A stretch of DNA of 64,000 nucleotides from Eucalyptus grandis (taxonomy: Eukaryota; Streptophyta; Magnoliopsida; Myrtales; Myrtaceae): assembly GCF_016545825.1 (NCBI RefSeq), contig NC_052613.1, forward strand, positions 11,160,001-11,224,000, written 5' to 3'. This document shows positions 22,417-35,734 of this stretch, in pieces. The notes beneath the pieces are model-generated. The model made no database searches. It was not told the DNA's origin and saw nothing but the letters and a program-made list of their open reading frames with translations. Within the stretch, counting starts at the first letter, position 1. Each line of letters opens with the position of its first letter. Made by a program: the position numbers and the translations under genes.

Positions 22417-23232
22417 GGCTGCGTTTGGTAGTCCGAATTTGAGTCTGAATATGATAATTTGTTATCCTATCCGATGTTTGGGAATGTCCACTGGATCAGA
22501 CAAACTCGAATACATCCAGATAAAACGCCAGATAAAAAATCCGGGGAGGGGGTGGGATAAACCTAGATTGGATAAAAAAAAAAATTAAGGAAAAAAAGAA
22601 CTTAACAAAAAGAGAAGATATCATAAGCATCTTTGCAAATAGATGCCTCCGCCTCTCTGATTCATTTGTCAACCCTCTTCTTCCACTTCTTCTCCCATCT
22701 TTGCTTCTCGTACGCGCCGGTGGGTGCTCCTTCCTTTGGATCATGGATTTGCTGAATCGATGACCAAGTACGTTGGACGTCTCAAAGGAAGAGGGGAAGA
22801 TGGTGATGGTGATGAAGCAGCTGTAAATCTTTGGTATCGTTGACAATTTGGGATCTCGATGGATTTGAGGCAATGCAAAGACTACTTCCGTGTTCGCCTA
22901 AAATTCCCCCACCCCCTCTCTGTCGTAGTCTAAGATTTATTGATTTGCGTTGCTGTTGCACGGCGATATTGGTGCTCGCCATTTTCAATGGTGGCCACTG
23001 CAGAGGTGGCCACAATTCCTAGATCTAGGGCTTTTCCATGGCCTTTAATTAATTGAATTTTCTATTTTATAATTTTATAATTTAATTGAATATCATATTT
23101 ATTTTTTATCTTATCCTGAAGTGTGCCAAACACTTAATAGGATTAGATATGTCCGCTTTATTATCCGGAAGATTTAATATCCTACTTTATCCTATCATAT
23201 TCTGATTATTATCCCGACGATCAAACGCAACC
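22417..23232. mobile_element. PIF/Harbinger (Tourist-like) MITE with TAA duplication
   Basis: This 816-bp element starts GGCTGCGTTTGGTAGTCC and ends ...GATCAAACGCAACC. The TIRs extend about 45 bp to the shared word 'gaatatgata'. The trinucleotide TAA flanks both ends (22414-22416 and 23233-23235). A GG(C/T)TGCGTTTG terminus with a TAA duplication is typical of Tourist/PIF elements. The less AT-rich middle (22620-23030) has no recognisable coding content. Confidence 0.82.
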
Positions 23233-25384
23233 TAAACGTATATGAAATTCATTCATAATAGCAGGAAAAGTTAGCAAGATTAAAATTTAAATTACAGATA
23301 ATTTCCCTATAAATCAGATCTCTTATCAAATATGACTTTAGATTTTCAACATAATTACAAGCAAAATATAATTCCTTAGATTTATTGTTACACACTACTC
23401 CTAAGATAAATATATTATCCGAGAATGGCTTTGAAGATATTTCCCCTATATATGCCCTTCCAATTTTAAATTTAACAAGAGATAAATGTTTAGAGATGAC
23501 AAATGAGCTCCATATTTTCTTAAATGCCATAGCCACAGGTTATTGTTGAACAAGTGCCCCAAAAGGGGAAAAAATGGAACGTTAGAAGAAAACGCTTCAT
23601 CGAGAGGAAAGAGATATTTAGCATGAAAAGGAAAGCCGAGCCAGGTTTGTCGCCCTGGAAGAAGAAATTAAAATGAGTTTGGAATTATTATTTGGTCAAT
23701 TTGTTAAAACTTAATTTTATTTTTACAATTTTGGAGAATCCTCATAGAGATTATGGACGAAATTCAAGGGCGAATCAGTCCAATCGAAATATAGAATTTA
23801 AAAAAAATAAAAAAGTTGTAGAAGACAAGTTTTTGATTTGTGAAATTATCGTTTCTCATATTTCAAGTCCCCTCTATTTCATTATTGCAAGATCACTGGT
23901 TCAAGCTATGGAGAGGGTATTACCGACACGGAAAGAAAAAGTCTCAAGGTTGGTGCTGATTGTTAATGTGAATTTGTTCCCTTCATACCTCTTTTTATAA
24001 GCGTGTTGATCTCTCTTAGCAGGATCGTACTGTGGCTGGTGCGACGAGCTTTCCACGATCTTGATGGCACAATCTTCACGCATGAGCCCTTTCTTTTACA
24101 ATGGCAACTCTCGCAGACCTTGATGTGATAATATAACCAGAGATCATGCCCTAGGCTCGAGAAGTGGAGAGGTTGGTTCACCTCTTAGTGGAATCAGAAT
24201 ACTTGTGGCGTGGGATTCCGATTCCTTATAGGATCGACCTTCGTGAATTAAGCAATTGCCTAATTAAGTTGCGATGAATTTAAAATTTTGGTTCATAAAG
24301 TAAAGATGGTTGGTTCTAGATTCTCATCACAAGAATCATAAATATGCTCACAAAAGGTCCTTTAAGGACTTACCATAAAACCTTATTTTGGAGATGTGGT
24401 ACAATATAGCTTCTTCTCCATCTATTTGCATACCTTACTGGATTTAAAATTTTGCGGTCACATATCGGCTGAGTCTTAAATGACAGCGTGACTAATGTGA
24501 CAATCATATTTAACAATGCTAACCAAAGGCTAAGCGGAGCGCTTTCTCTCTCTCTTTCTTTCTTTCTTTTTTTCTTTGTTTTTTGGTAAAAGGTTCAAGA
24601 GCCCAACGAAACACAAAATGCTTTTATGTGAAGAGAGCGTGCAACAAAAATCCACTACCTCGGAAGAAATGTCTAGAACCTTGGTTAAAGATAATTAAGC
24701 TTTTGTTTAAAGATCATTAAGCCTTTTTGACCCGCTTCCATCCCCATTTCCCCATAAAATATGAAAACAGCATTGACCAAGTGCTCACCCGCAGCCACAG
24801 TACTTGTTTCATGGGTTTTGCTCCCTTCGAATAAATCAATAATTAATTTGTCCTCCCGGTGGACGTGAATAAATTAACAATCAATTTGTCCTTCCGGTCA
24901 ACACCACGTCCAAATCACTAGAGAGAGAGAGAGAGAGAAGCATCCGAGAAGTAAAAAGAATTGAAAGCTTGGTCCCATTTTGTACCAGCTTCCTTGGTCC
25001 GCTTCTCAAGCAATAATGTTAAATGTACAACTCGATTCCCACCCTGCTGGGAGTCCACCGCCACCTTGGCCGGTCCATTTTGGCCAACTCGCGAAACAAC
25101 TGTGCAGGTCCGTCTGAACTTTTAAAGCGCTCGGCTGGTGTCGTTACTGGCTGCCGACGACATAGTATGAATGCGAGGGGGATGGATTCCCCATTCGTCT
25201 CGTAGAACCTTCAAGTGTTTGATTTATTGAGTCGTAACGCGTCTTGGAAATCATTTGGAATCGGCAGATTTCCAGTACGAGGACCGAAGATTGGTTGTTG
25301 AGTCCCATCACTCTCACGGAAGCTCATCTTGATTAGAGCTACTTTCAAAAAATTAAATGCTTAGACTTAATTAGGAACAAGTAC

Positions 25385-25740
25385 TAAAAAAATCATAATC
25401 TTGTTGAATTGGTACCAATTGAATCATAAACATTTCAATTGGACTAGTTTAATTCTAAATATTTTGCATTTGTGCTAATGGAGTCCTACACATTTTGTAT
25501 TTGTGCCAATGTAGTCTATATAGTAAATTTTAATCGGAAATCACTAACATGAACGTTAGCTATCCTATGTGATACGACTAGTGCTGGCATCGATAAATTT
25601 TACATTTCTTAAATATTTTTTTCTAAATTTTTTATTTCTTTATTTTACTTTTTATTAGTATAAAACCAAAAGGTTTATGAAAAATTTAGGATTAAATTAG
25701 TATCAATGCAATAAATTTATCATTTTTTTTATATACATTT
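25385..25740. repeat. Putative Mutator-like MITE ('title phrase' repeat family)
   Basis: The ends read 'aaaaatcataatcttgttga' forward and, on the other strand from 25740, 'aaaatgataaatttattgca'. Inside are phrases such as 'aattggtaccaattgaatc' and, inverted, 'tttaggattaaattagtat'. Similar sequence occurs at 27060-27260, 47040-47215 and 63740-64000. No clean target duplication was found. Confidence 0.4.
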
Positions 25741-27059
25741 CTTGACTTAATGGATTTGTAAGACTTGTAAAGTGTTTTGTGGGTCTTGAGATAGTTGAAT
25801 CTCTATACTCACATATGTGAACAAATAAAAAAAGAAGAAGATTGAATATGGACCTTTTCAGTAGGGTAAATCTAATTTCAATCTTACCGGACGCAATATC
25901 ATGGGCTGGGCCACAGCAATTAATCCTTACTTATGGCAGAAATAGACTTAATAATGAATCATGGTGCTAGTAGTATCCTAAACTAAACTACAATTTGATT
26001 GCGGGATAGATTTCACTAGTGATCCCTAAGGCTTTGTCTAAGAGGTAGGAGAGGGGACGAAATATAGCGTGGATAGAGAAACATTTAGAAACATCTCCCC
26101 CTCCCTTGCCTAAACCTGTGTGATTTCTCTCATTACACTTGTTTTGGCGGTCGATACTTTTTGATTAAAATTATATAAATGGGGTCACCTGTCAATAACG
26201 CATTGTCCAAAAAATTGGTCGCGTATTTGCCAATTCAATATTTCTTCGAAAAATTGGCTAAAGTTCAATTAAATTCTATCAATTACAAAGAAATGCAGTT
26301 TTAGTGCAATGTTGTCATTTCTGTGAAGGCAGATCAGATGTCAGATAGACTGCATAAACAAAAGGCTTCATTTCTGGGCTTTCTCAGGTTTGTCCACACA
26401 TCATTCTTTGATCACGTAGAAAGCAAGTCCAATGACCAAAGAAGGCAGTCCAACGGCTCCTTTGACCTCGAGATAGTTTTTAACGCACACTTTGAATTTT
26501 TGAGGTCTATTTAAACAAATCAAATGTGGCTTTGAAGATTGGCCGAAATTCAGAACTTTCATTCTCACTTTGCCGCCTGGTGTTGTCTGCCTGCCTTTGA
26601 GCAAAACTGATTGCTTTTTATTGTAATTCTCTTTGGAGGGCTGAATTTTAATAATTTGGGAAGATAGGAAATATGGTGTTGTGAGGGTTTTTTTTTATGT
26701 CTGGAGAATTATCTAGTAGAAGCAACACTTTTTACAAACTGTAGAATTTTGAGGATTACGAGGGATACCAACCTAATTATGGCTATTAAAGTTGAGAAAG
26801 TGGAATAGGTCAAGCAGAAAGCCAAACCCTCATAGATCTGTCTTGCATATTTTTAGTCTCTTAAAAAAATTTATTAGCTAGTTTGATAAAAGTTACTGCC
26901 TCGCTTCTGCATTATTATTGTCTTGTTCATACAAAAGCACATACATACATCCTTCACGTATAAGCTTTAATTTTCCTAAAATAATCAATCCCCCCTCTTG
27001 GTTATTGTGTTAGTCATTTCATGCATAGCTTAGTTTAAGTAAAGCAATTAATAGTAAAA

Positions 27060-27260
27060 GGAATAAGTGTACAAAAAGTTATAAAAACTTGTCACTAATA
27101 TGTAATTGAGTCCTAAAACTTTAAAAAATTTAAATAAAATATTAAAAATTTGTCAAACCGGTACAATCGCATCCCTATAATTAAACTTTGGCCAATTTGA
27201 ATGATGGAAATAATTGATGTAACCTTTTTTGATGTTTTATAAAGACGTGGTGCTAATGTG
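27060..27260. repeat. Fragment of the same dispersed AT-rich repeat
   Basis: 'tgtaattgagtcctaaaact' and 'ccggtacaatcgcatcccta' match the style of the repeat at 25385-25740. It is truncated. Confidence 0.35.
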
Positions 27261-29117
27261 ACCCTGCATGAGACCCATTAGAAAAAAGCTTCCAAAATTT
27301 ACGGGAAAAGAAACAAGAGTAAAAAAAAAAGATGTGAGAGAGAGATAGCGAGTTGGATTTATTTTGGGGGGTATGACACTCCAACACATCACCTCTAGTG
27401 TAGTTAACATGTTCTGTCACTTTTTATGCATGTGGAAGTATAAATGGACAGAACATACTAGGACAATCAACACTCAAAGGAACACGTGCGCAAATATAAA
27501 CCCCACCGACGTATTTCATTTCTTTATTTATTTACTTTAAGTAACATGGTTGGTATACTGAGGATTCCAAAAACACTCGTCAAGAACTACATCAAACATC
27601 ACCCATGGTACCATCCTGACCTTGAGACATCTTGTACGTGTTTAGTCACCTATCCTCCGATGCTACTACACCCAAAAGCTATCTCTTAGATCCAAAAATG
27701 CTGCTTCACCTCCCTAGCCATGCTTTAGTCAGCCGTATTGCTACCATTGTTGTTCCCATCGTCACTTGGGTGTGAGATTGGCCCCAAGAGCTGTCCGCCC
27801 ACTCCTACGAAGACTGCGAGGAAGCCCAAGAGTACAAGGCTCATCGATACTGTAACATCCTTGATTTCGACCACTATTTTGGCCCCGACTAGTAGGCCAA
27901 AGCCCGGCATGTCAAAGGCAAGACTTGGCCATAAGCCAACCCGAAGGCCAGTCATATGTCAATTGCCGTTCAGGGATCAGTGACCCAAGGTTCAGTTATA
28001 GAGTATTCGACCATAAAAAGGTTATTCGATCATAAGGATCGGTTGTGGGACGATCACGTACCATCATGGATCGGCGGACAATCATGGCTTAATTCCACCT
28101 AGTCAATGCACCGGTTGCGAGTAATTCCAGTCGGCCATTGTATTGGTTGTGGCCAACCATAAATCGATCCAATGTGACTATGAATTGAGATGGATCATTT
28201 GATCCCACATGATTACATCACAATCAATAATCAATCATGGATTGAATAAACTCAACGTGGTTCAATTTCGGACTGACTAGGAGTTGTGGTGCAAAACCTT
28301 GGACTAGTCACAAGACTGGCTACAAGACTAGTCGATTGGCCCAAGGATTGACCACAGGACTGGCTAAGTAGAATTGACCCACGGGCCAACCCACGAACCG
28401 GTTAGAGGACCAACTAATTGGGCCAAGACCTAGCTAGCCAACCTAGCTACGACCCCTTTTCTTGATAAAGGGAATTTCGAACTCAGTTTGGCCAACCAAC
28501 CCGGATTGCATTTGGCTTTGTTTGGGCATGGCTTAAGCACGAACCTCAAGCCAAATAAGGCAATCGATCATGGTTGAACTCGATTGACTCTCGCCCAAAG
28601 AGATGGCCTTCTAACTTGATAATTCCTATGGTGTATTTAATGTTCTTGGAAGATAGCCTATTAATGCATGATGACTAAGTAAGACACTTGGCACCATTAT
28701 TCTTACTCTTGAAATGTAATCACGAAATTTTGGATAGTTACATATTAAGAGACGGTGAGTCATAAGCTCATTAATGGTAGGGAGTGACTCATGGCCTAGA
28801 AGAATGATGTCAAGGGATCTTGAAGGTCGAGTAGGAAGCCACCCCTTCTCCTTAGGCTTGCCACTTAAGGTTTCATAGGTTTTGACTCTCCAGTTTTACG
28901 AAATCCTTAGACCTTCGTTGTTTTCCAATTTCATAGAGCTCTTTGTACTTCGAATTTGGAGACACTTCCTTTATAAAGATTGTTCTAAATATCTTGATCT
29001 AAACCATTATTAAATTTTATATTTTTCTGAGATGAAATGGTAGGGACAAAGGCCCAATCATCCACATTCTAGAACCTGTCCCATGTAGTGAAAACGGTGA
29101 CCAGGTTGCCTTCTCGA

Positions 29118-29319
29118 TTTTTTTTTTTTTTTTTTTTTTTTTTGTAACCTAGGGAACCTTGTAAGTCGATAGCCGGCGAGCAAACCCTGGGGAAGCGTTT
29201 CCAGGACCCACCACCACAATACTTCATGTAAGAATCTCTAATGACGTCTTTGGGATTCGAACTTCTCCCCTTCATGAGGGGGGGAGAGCTCAAGCCAGCT
29301 GCGCCGGCGAGGGCGGTGG
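29118..29319 (-). mobile_element. tRNA-derived SINE with target-site duplication
   Basis: On the minus strand the unit starts accaccgccctcgcc and has an A-box-like TGGCTTGAGCTC. It has a B box, AAGTTCGAATCCC (near 29255), and ends in a run of about 26 A (T run 29118-29143). It is flanked by TGCCTTCTCGA at 29107-29117 and 29320-29330, followed on both sides by T-rich DNA. Internal pol III boxes, a poly(A) end and an 11-bp or longer duplication define a SINE. It is about 202 bp. Confidence 0.88.
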
Positions 29320-30659
29320 TGCCTTCTCGAATTTTTATAAGATTTTCCCTTTCAAATTTAATCATGCTTCATTCATGAAATTTTTAAAGGACATCCATTT
29401 CTATAACATATAGAAATTTCAAAAAAAATTGTAAATATTTAGATTTTGAAATGAGTCTCTCTCTGTGACTACTCGACAAACGAATTTTTGGATTGTGTTC
29501 AATGATTTTTTTTCTCTTTCCACGGAACGAATTTAGCTTGTATTTCTTCATAATTTTTTTTTTTAAGGTCTTCTCTACAACATATTAAGATTTATAATAT
29601 TTCAAGCCCATTTGATAAGTTAATGGTACTAATTTCGAAAGTTGCTCAAAACTGTTTTTGCCTTAGAATGGGAGAACCACACACCCAACTTGAAGGGCAA
29701 GGGGGTTGCATGCCCAAATTGAAGAGCAAGCCAATCTAGAGTCTTCTTGATTTAGGATAAGGATACATTAAATATCTTTGGACTCTAGTTCTTTAATGCC
29801 AAGATGAGGTGTCCCTTAAAGGAATAGACCAAAATGCCTCCTAACCTAAAAAACTTGGAGAGCAAGTTTGTAGTATGAACATATCTAACCTAATGATTAC
29901 TCAAAATCCAAACATTAAATGAGACAGACTTAGTCATTTGCTTAGGTGTCCCCATAATAATTACATGTAATTATTCCATGATAACTCAATCCCTTAGATG
30001 GACTAATGATAAGATGAGCAAGTGTCACCCCTAGGAACTAGACTTGCCACCGATCTCTTTAGCTTGCCACCTCCTCAACCTAGATTGTCCACCTACATGA
30101 AGATGATTGGTCTATTTGGAAAGATCATCATGAGGGGTTTGCCTATAAATTCTCTCCCCTCATTTCCATACCACCCCCTCTTTCTTCTTCACACTCTAAA
30201 CCTCAACCTCACCCTCACTATTGCCCTCTCTTTCTTTCTCATGATCGCACCCCTCCTGCACGTTTGCTTGCCTGCACGTTGCTTGGTCACCTAGGCCATT
30301 CCTTGAAGTGTAGTAAGTAGAACTTACTAATATTTGGCCAGGACGTTGTGTTACGCTATTCCGAGCGTGTAACGAATCCATGACTGAAGTTGATTGACTT
30401 GTTGTTGTTTGAAGTTTGGTTGTATTTGCTTGGATCAGTTTAGACCTTATTCCTTAATTAAATTTGATCCTTGTTTGATGAGCTTTGGCTCATGCTTTAG
30501 CTTGAGTTGCTTGGAAGAAGCTTGGTTTGTCTGTTTATTTGATATGTTTTGGTTTTGCTTTGATACAAACCTACTTTAAAAGCATTTTGTGAAAGCTTGC
30601 TATTTCCTCACAAAACTATTTCAAACCATTTTCACAAGTGTATGTTTTAGTTCACGCCC

Positions 30660-30960
30660 GAGCTCCGAAAAAAGGGCTTTGGCGGCCTTGACGTACATGA
30701 GATCGCGATGGATCAGTCCTCTCTTAGTCTTATTGTGATGGCGTATCATTCCCAGGCCGACTTTGGTACTAGGTCGGTGAACATGTCACGACAAGCTAGC
30801 CCTTTTGTGGTCTTGGTGTGATATTGAGGCGTATCGTTCCCGAGCCAAGTCTGGCACTAGGTTGATGAACATGTCATGACGGGCCAATCCTATCATGGTC
30901 TCGGTGCGATATCGAGATATATCATTCCCGAGCCAAGTTGGGTACTAGATCGATGCTCAA
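30660..30960. repeat. Imperfect tandem repeat in LTR tail
   Basis: Three diverged units share 'atcgcgatg/gatattgagg', '(c/g)gtatcattcccgagcc', 'tggtactaggtcg(a/g)tg' and 'aacatgtcacgac'. The units are about 100 bp and lie in the 3' half of the gypsy LTR. Confidence 0.7.
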
Positions 30961-31109
30961 ACGTGTTGGATCAAATCGTGATCCTTGATTCATGCTTGGC
31001 ATGCTTAATGTCTCAATTTCGGTAAGTCATTTCACACACTTATGCATAGCACACCTTCAAGCCCTTGAACTAAAAGTGAAGGTAAGAACCGGATTATGAT
31101 GCTTGATGC

Positions 31110-31330
31110 CTGGTCACACGATGGACTAATTTCTAGTCGTCGACCGATGGATTTCGGCGATGTTGCCCAATGAACTCATCATCGGAGGACTGCCGTCACC
31201 TTTGGATTAGGGGACGTTGCCTGATAAAGATCGGATGCTAGACGGATGCATAGTCGGAGGATCACCATCACCCTTGGATTAGGGGATGTTGCCCGATTAA
31301 GTTCAGATGCCCGATAGATTTTGGAAGAGT
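31110..31330. repeat. Short tandem repeat 'tcggaggatc...cttggattaggggacgttgcc'
   Basis: Two similar units (about 31180-31240 and 31250-31300) share 'atcggagga', 'cacc(t/c)ttggattaggg' and 'gttgccc'. They are part of the LTR tail. Confidence 0.65.
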
Positions 31331-32011
31331 CGATGGATTTTGACTATTAATAAATGAATCTCGTGTGCATGAGTTCCTCACATTATGAAATGGATTTTTG
31401 GTTATTATTGCATATGAGTGAGGCGTGAGTTCCTTGTATCATGGAATGAGTTTTGTTTATACTTGTTCAATATTGAGTGAGGCGTGAGTTCCTCATGTTG
31501 TGGGTGAATATTTGTTTATGCTTGCATACTATTGATTGAGGATTCCTCATGTTTCACCTAAGACAAAACTTTTGTTTGCTATTGATCTGTCATCAACTAA
31601 TGTTTTGGATAAGTTATATGCTTGTTGATAGGCGAGGCATCCTCCTATTTGAAAATTAGTAGGTTTTACTTACTAAGTTCATGACTCACCCCATTGTTTT
31701 TTTAGAATTGTAGGTATGGAGGAGTTGCAATCTCGATAAGGGAGCTAAGATTTACCTTGGCCTTTTTTAGCATAGAGCATGTGATGGTTGTAAATATAAC
31801 GGCCCATGACAAAAAGGACTTGTAAATGTAACTGATGTAATTATATGTTTTTAAAGGTTGTTTTCCTAACTGCTTGTTGTCCAGGTATTGTATGTACACT
31901 TCCACATGTGCTTAATGAAAACATAAAAAGAACGGGATGACGACGCGCTTAGAATGTCACGAAAATAACCTCCGTCGCCTGTGACCTTAGGGATGGAGTT
32001 GGGGTCATGAC

Positions 32012-33834
32012 AGGGACCCCTTTGTGTATGGATAGAATGGCAATACATCGGATGAAGGAAATATCTAGAAAATTTGGATCCATAAAGTTGGAAAAGTGCC
32101 AGGTAAGATCCACAAGTACTCCATTATAAATGGAAGTAGAAGCAGGGAGGATCGACATGATTTCTATTGATATGAAAGGTAAAATCAATAATTCGTGAGC
32201 CTATACCTAGTAAACAGAAGGTCCACCAGTACTACATAAATCGATCATCATACTAATAAAGAAAGCCTCAGTATAAAGTACAACAGTCATCAACTTACTT
32301 GAGAACCTTTTATAAAATAACGTAACAGATCAATAAAAACATTAACTTAATTTAAATGTACAAAGGTTATATTTAATAGGAATTTCTTGCCGTCATCATC
32401 ATTTAGGGAACTCCGTTAAGCCCCAGACATGTCGCACCCATCCTAGGCATCTGGAGGAACCTAATTATTCCTTCAGGCATCCCTACTATAACCTAGGGCA
32501 TTGTCGTTCTAAGACCTAATAGCATTATCGGTTACATATTCACATTATGATACAACAATTCCATAATTCAACTTAAAAATATGTTGACGTTACTATTACT
32601 CAAGAACTCAAATATGAACCCAATGAACTTGACGTCATTCTATTTCCTAGACTGACATATTTTCTCCCATGCCTATATTAAATTAACTATAAGAGGAATT
32701 TCTGACCCTAGACCTTAAACTGGCCTTATAAGGCGTCTTGCACACCTTTAGAAATAGTAGCTATCATCTAGGTAAACGGGTTTAAGAAGTTATGAAACTT
32801 TGATATAAGGTAGAAAGATCTAGAGGGACATTTTTCATGAAGGTCTTAAAGTCTGATTCAGTTCATATAGTTGTAAATAATTTTTGTAAACCGAGCTCAA
32901 AACACTAAGAATTTCCAGAACGTGATAGAGTAGGAAAAGAAATATTTCACAAATCAAATGAGATTGAAAAATCATGAAAATTTTATATGTGGTAGTATAG
33001 AATGTACTCTAAAACTTTTATTGAGGACATGTGATAGAATTCTTGACTGAAAAATCCGTGGAAAATGGAAAGCATGAAGGGGTTGGTTTAGTGACCTTGA
33101 AAATAGATTTCAAACTCCATAGTTTTTTAAATATATTTTTGTCATACGAAGTCCAAAAATTCAAAAATTAAAATATGTTGTAGAATAACCACTAAGGGAC
33201 GAATTTCATGAGAATGCCTCATGAAATTTGCATCACACAAGTCGGTACAAAATTAGAAAGAGTTCAGGGTTGGGCTAAATTGAACTTGACCTAAGTCCAG
33301 CACTAGTTTGGTTCAGATTTTTTATAATCCCAGATCTCATATGCGCTAGATATCGAGCGGCCATGCTGATACAGTCCAACCACAAACTCAACTACTTTCC
33401 ACTCGACAATTTAATTGGGTAATGTGATTGAAACTTTCAATCGAACAAGGATTCAAACAACGCCTATGGGATTTCTAGGAAATCATCATTGTCAAATGAC
33501 AATCAACCAATATAGGATAGAACGGAGGATTATTACTTGCCTTCAGTCCTCATGAATGGCGGTCGCGACTTGGCGGGACGAAGGTGAAGTCAATGACGGT
33601 AGCGCGAGTAGCTGTGACGGAATTGAGGAGTTGCTGTGGTCGTGAGCTGAGGAGATGGGTTGTCCTTCACTAGCTTCTGGCTCGTTGACTGCAATGGAGA
33701 TGAGGAGAGGAACCGAAGACGGGCATGCTTCGCTGGTTTCTCTAAGGGGTGTAGCCAAGTGAGGTGAGGAATGGTGAGTTCTATGGCGGTGAGCAAAAGA
33801 CAAATGGCATCCCTCTCTCTCTCCCTTTCTTTGT

Positions 33835-33899
<65 letters not shown>

Positions 33900-34640
33900 C
33901 GTCCAGCATTCCTCATCTTGGGCGGTCTTCTTTGTTGACTCAACATCACTCGATGCGTTGTCGCCAGCTTCGAGAAGCAGATGGGAGGGCTCGCGTTGTT
34001 GCCATTTGGCTGACTCAGCGAGAGGGGGGGAACGTGGCAATAGTTTGAGGGGAACAAGCACATGGTGAGAACGTTCGGCATGGGGGAGGAGAATGAAGGG
34101 GTGGTCTTCTCTTATTCGCTCGTGGTCTTCGTGCCACCGAGGAAATTCGGCGAATTTGCTAGCTGTCCTTGTAGGCCGTCGAACGATCCCCGCGGTTGTC
34201 GAAGGTAATGTCGACTGAAGGGTGATTAGACAATGTGCAATTGGAATAGGACGTTAGAGTTGTTGAGGATGAATAGTGGCGGCGACTCGGTGACGACGCG
34301 ATGGTAATATGAATAATGTAGTTTGATGATGAGTTCGTCAACATAGCATGGACTATTAAGCATCCGGAGCTCATTGCCTTGTCAAGCGAAATTTTGGATT
34401 TCACAGGGGAGGAGCATTTGTTCATTACCCACGACTTTGCCAAAAAGGCCTACGGCTCATATTAAGATGCATGTGAGAGCTGACAACCCTGCTAGGCCAT
34501 AGGTAAAGGTTACGAGACCTTGCTTGATACTATGATTGTGCCTCTAGCACTCCTGCCTCCACTTGCTGGTGGGGCCAAGCCTCGCCTCTAACGAGGACTG
34601 TCAGCCCTTACCTTAAATACCCCCTCAGTGGACACTCTCT
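32012..34640 (-). mobile_element. Gypsy-type LTR sequence, minus orientation
   Basis: Read on the minus strand it has the LTR order seen elsewhere in the window. A CT/GA-rich promoter-proximal zone comes first (33780-33900), then a stretch with 'tttcatgaaat' phrases (32820-33260), a tail with 'ggatgcctgaagg'/'gatgcctaggatggg' (32430-32500) and 'gtttactaggtatagg' near the end (about 32200-32215). Coding domains are absent and the borders are uncertain. It meets the plus-oriented LTR tail to tail near 32011. Confidence 0.45.
33838..33897. repeat. (CT)30 microsatellite
   Basis: An uninterrupted dinucleotide run of about 60 bp, the longest in the window. On the minus strand it is a GA run. Confidence 0.97.
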
Positions 34641-34869
34641 CTCTCTCTCTCTCTCCGAGTCTATCGTACACTTTAATTAATATTTAAATGGATTTTCTCC
34701 AATTGAAAATAAGAAAAATGTAGGGAAACCCTAGTCATTAGTCTCCTCTTCTCCTCTCCCTCTCATCCCTACACAATTTTTTTTCTTCAACCTCTATGAA
34801 GGGGAGGGTTAAGCTAGATCTCCCCCTCCCCTCTCTATTTCTTTGATTGATTTGGTTCTATATTTCCTT

Positions 34870-35711
34870 TTTCTTTGTTTTCCTTCCTGTAACAGAGCCG
34901 AGAGAGAACCGGTTAAGCGTCCTGTCGCCACCGTTGTGGCCGTCACTGCCGATGTCGCCGATCGGCCTCGGAGCTCAATCCTTAGAACTGAGCCGAAACC
35001 CCAGATCTAGAGAGAAAATGAGCGATTGAGAGAGTTCGCTCGAGATCCCAATCCAGAGAGAGAGCGCTTGATCGGGAAGATACTAGGCGGTATATGATGA
35101 ACGGAGGAGACCAAACTGAACGTTGCTGCTGCAAGGAATCACCGAAAAAGCAGAACAAAGAGATGATCGGAACTCGCCGCCGCTGTAGTCGTCATCACTA
35201 TCGTTAGTTCTTCTTAGAGTTGAGTCAATTCCTCTCTCGCTCCCGAGCTCCAATCCCGGCTCAAGAACAGCATACGGCCGCGAGCAAATTGAGGCACCGG
35301 TCTCGATTCCGGCGAATGGTAGGACGGCGAAAGCTCGTTGGAAATCGAGGGTTTTTCCGCCTAGGGTTTTGGAGACGATCGGTTTTTTTTAGACGATCGG
35401 ATCCCAGAGGGGAAGAACAATTGTAGAGAGAGAGAGAGAGAGAGAGAGAGTCAATCTCCAGAGAGAGAAAAATATTAGTCGAATGCCCCCCCCGGCCTTT
35501 TTTTCTTTTTTTTTTCTCTTTATATTTTTCAGGCAAGATCAAATCTTAGCCCTTGGATTGAACTAAGGGCCAGGATTTGATCTTCTTAATTAAGAGTTCC
35601 CTAATTGATGAACGGTGACGATTAATTGTGAACTAATTGGGGTTTTTTCTCTATTGTTTTCTATTTATTTATTTATTTTTAATGATGTATCGATTAAAAA
35701 TCAGGTGTCAA
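34870..35711 (+). mobile_element. 3' part of a gypsy LTR related to the solo LTR at 38836
   Basis: The segment ends ...AAAATCAGGTGTCAACA at 35711, the same ending as the solo LTR at 38836-42642 (...TTTCGGGTGTCAACA). Both have 'cgatgtc(a/g)ccg', 'gagagagagcgc' and 'ctcggctc'-type leader sequence and a pyrimidine-rich stretch before the end. The start is missing or diverged. Confidence 0.5.
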
Positions 35712-35734
35712 CACAAACAAATACAAAAAATTAT

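Larger units (their letters stand above)
23233..27850. other. Intergenic DNA with small repeat fragments
   Basis: No gene recognised. It holds a pyrimidine-rich stretch (24543-24590), a short GA run (24920-24938), a probable MITE at 25385-25740 and a related fragment at 27060-27260. The short ORFs in it (for example 23692-24000, 26323-26514) match nothing I know. Confidence 0.5.
27851..32011 (+). mobile_element. Long gypsy (Tekay/Del-like) LTR
   Basis: It starts TGTAACATCCTTGATTTCG and ends ...GGGGTCATGACA, about 4.16 kb. In between is the expected LTR order. There is a TATA box (cctataaattc, about 30142) followed by a CT-rich leader. A repeat-rich tail follows ('tatcattcccgagcc' and 'gagtgaggcgtgagttcct' motifs). 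Near the end is a conserved-looking block around 'ttacttactaagttcatgac' (31665-31685). There is no coding domain. The 5-bp flanks (gatac and gggac) match only in part, so a solo LTR is likely but not proven. A SINE inserted into it later. Confidence 0.55.

Noticed and set aside
33543..34061. 172-codon minus-strand ORF with RERERE run
   Set aside because: Produced by the (CT)30 microsatellite inside LTR sequence.
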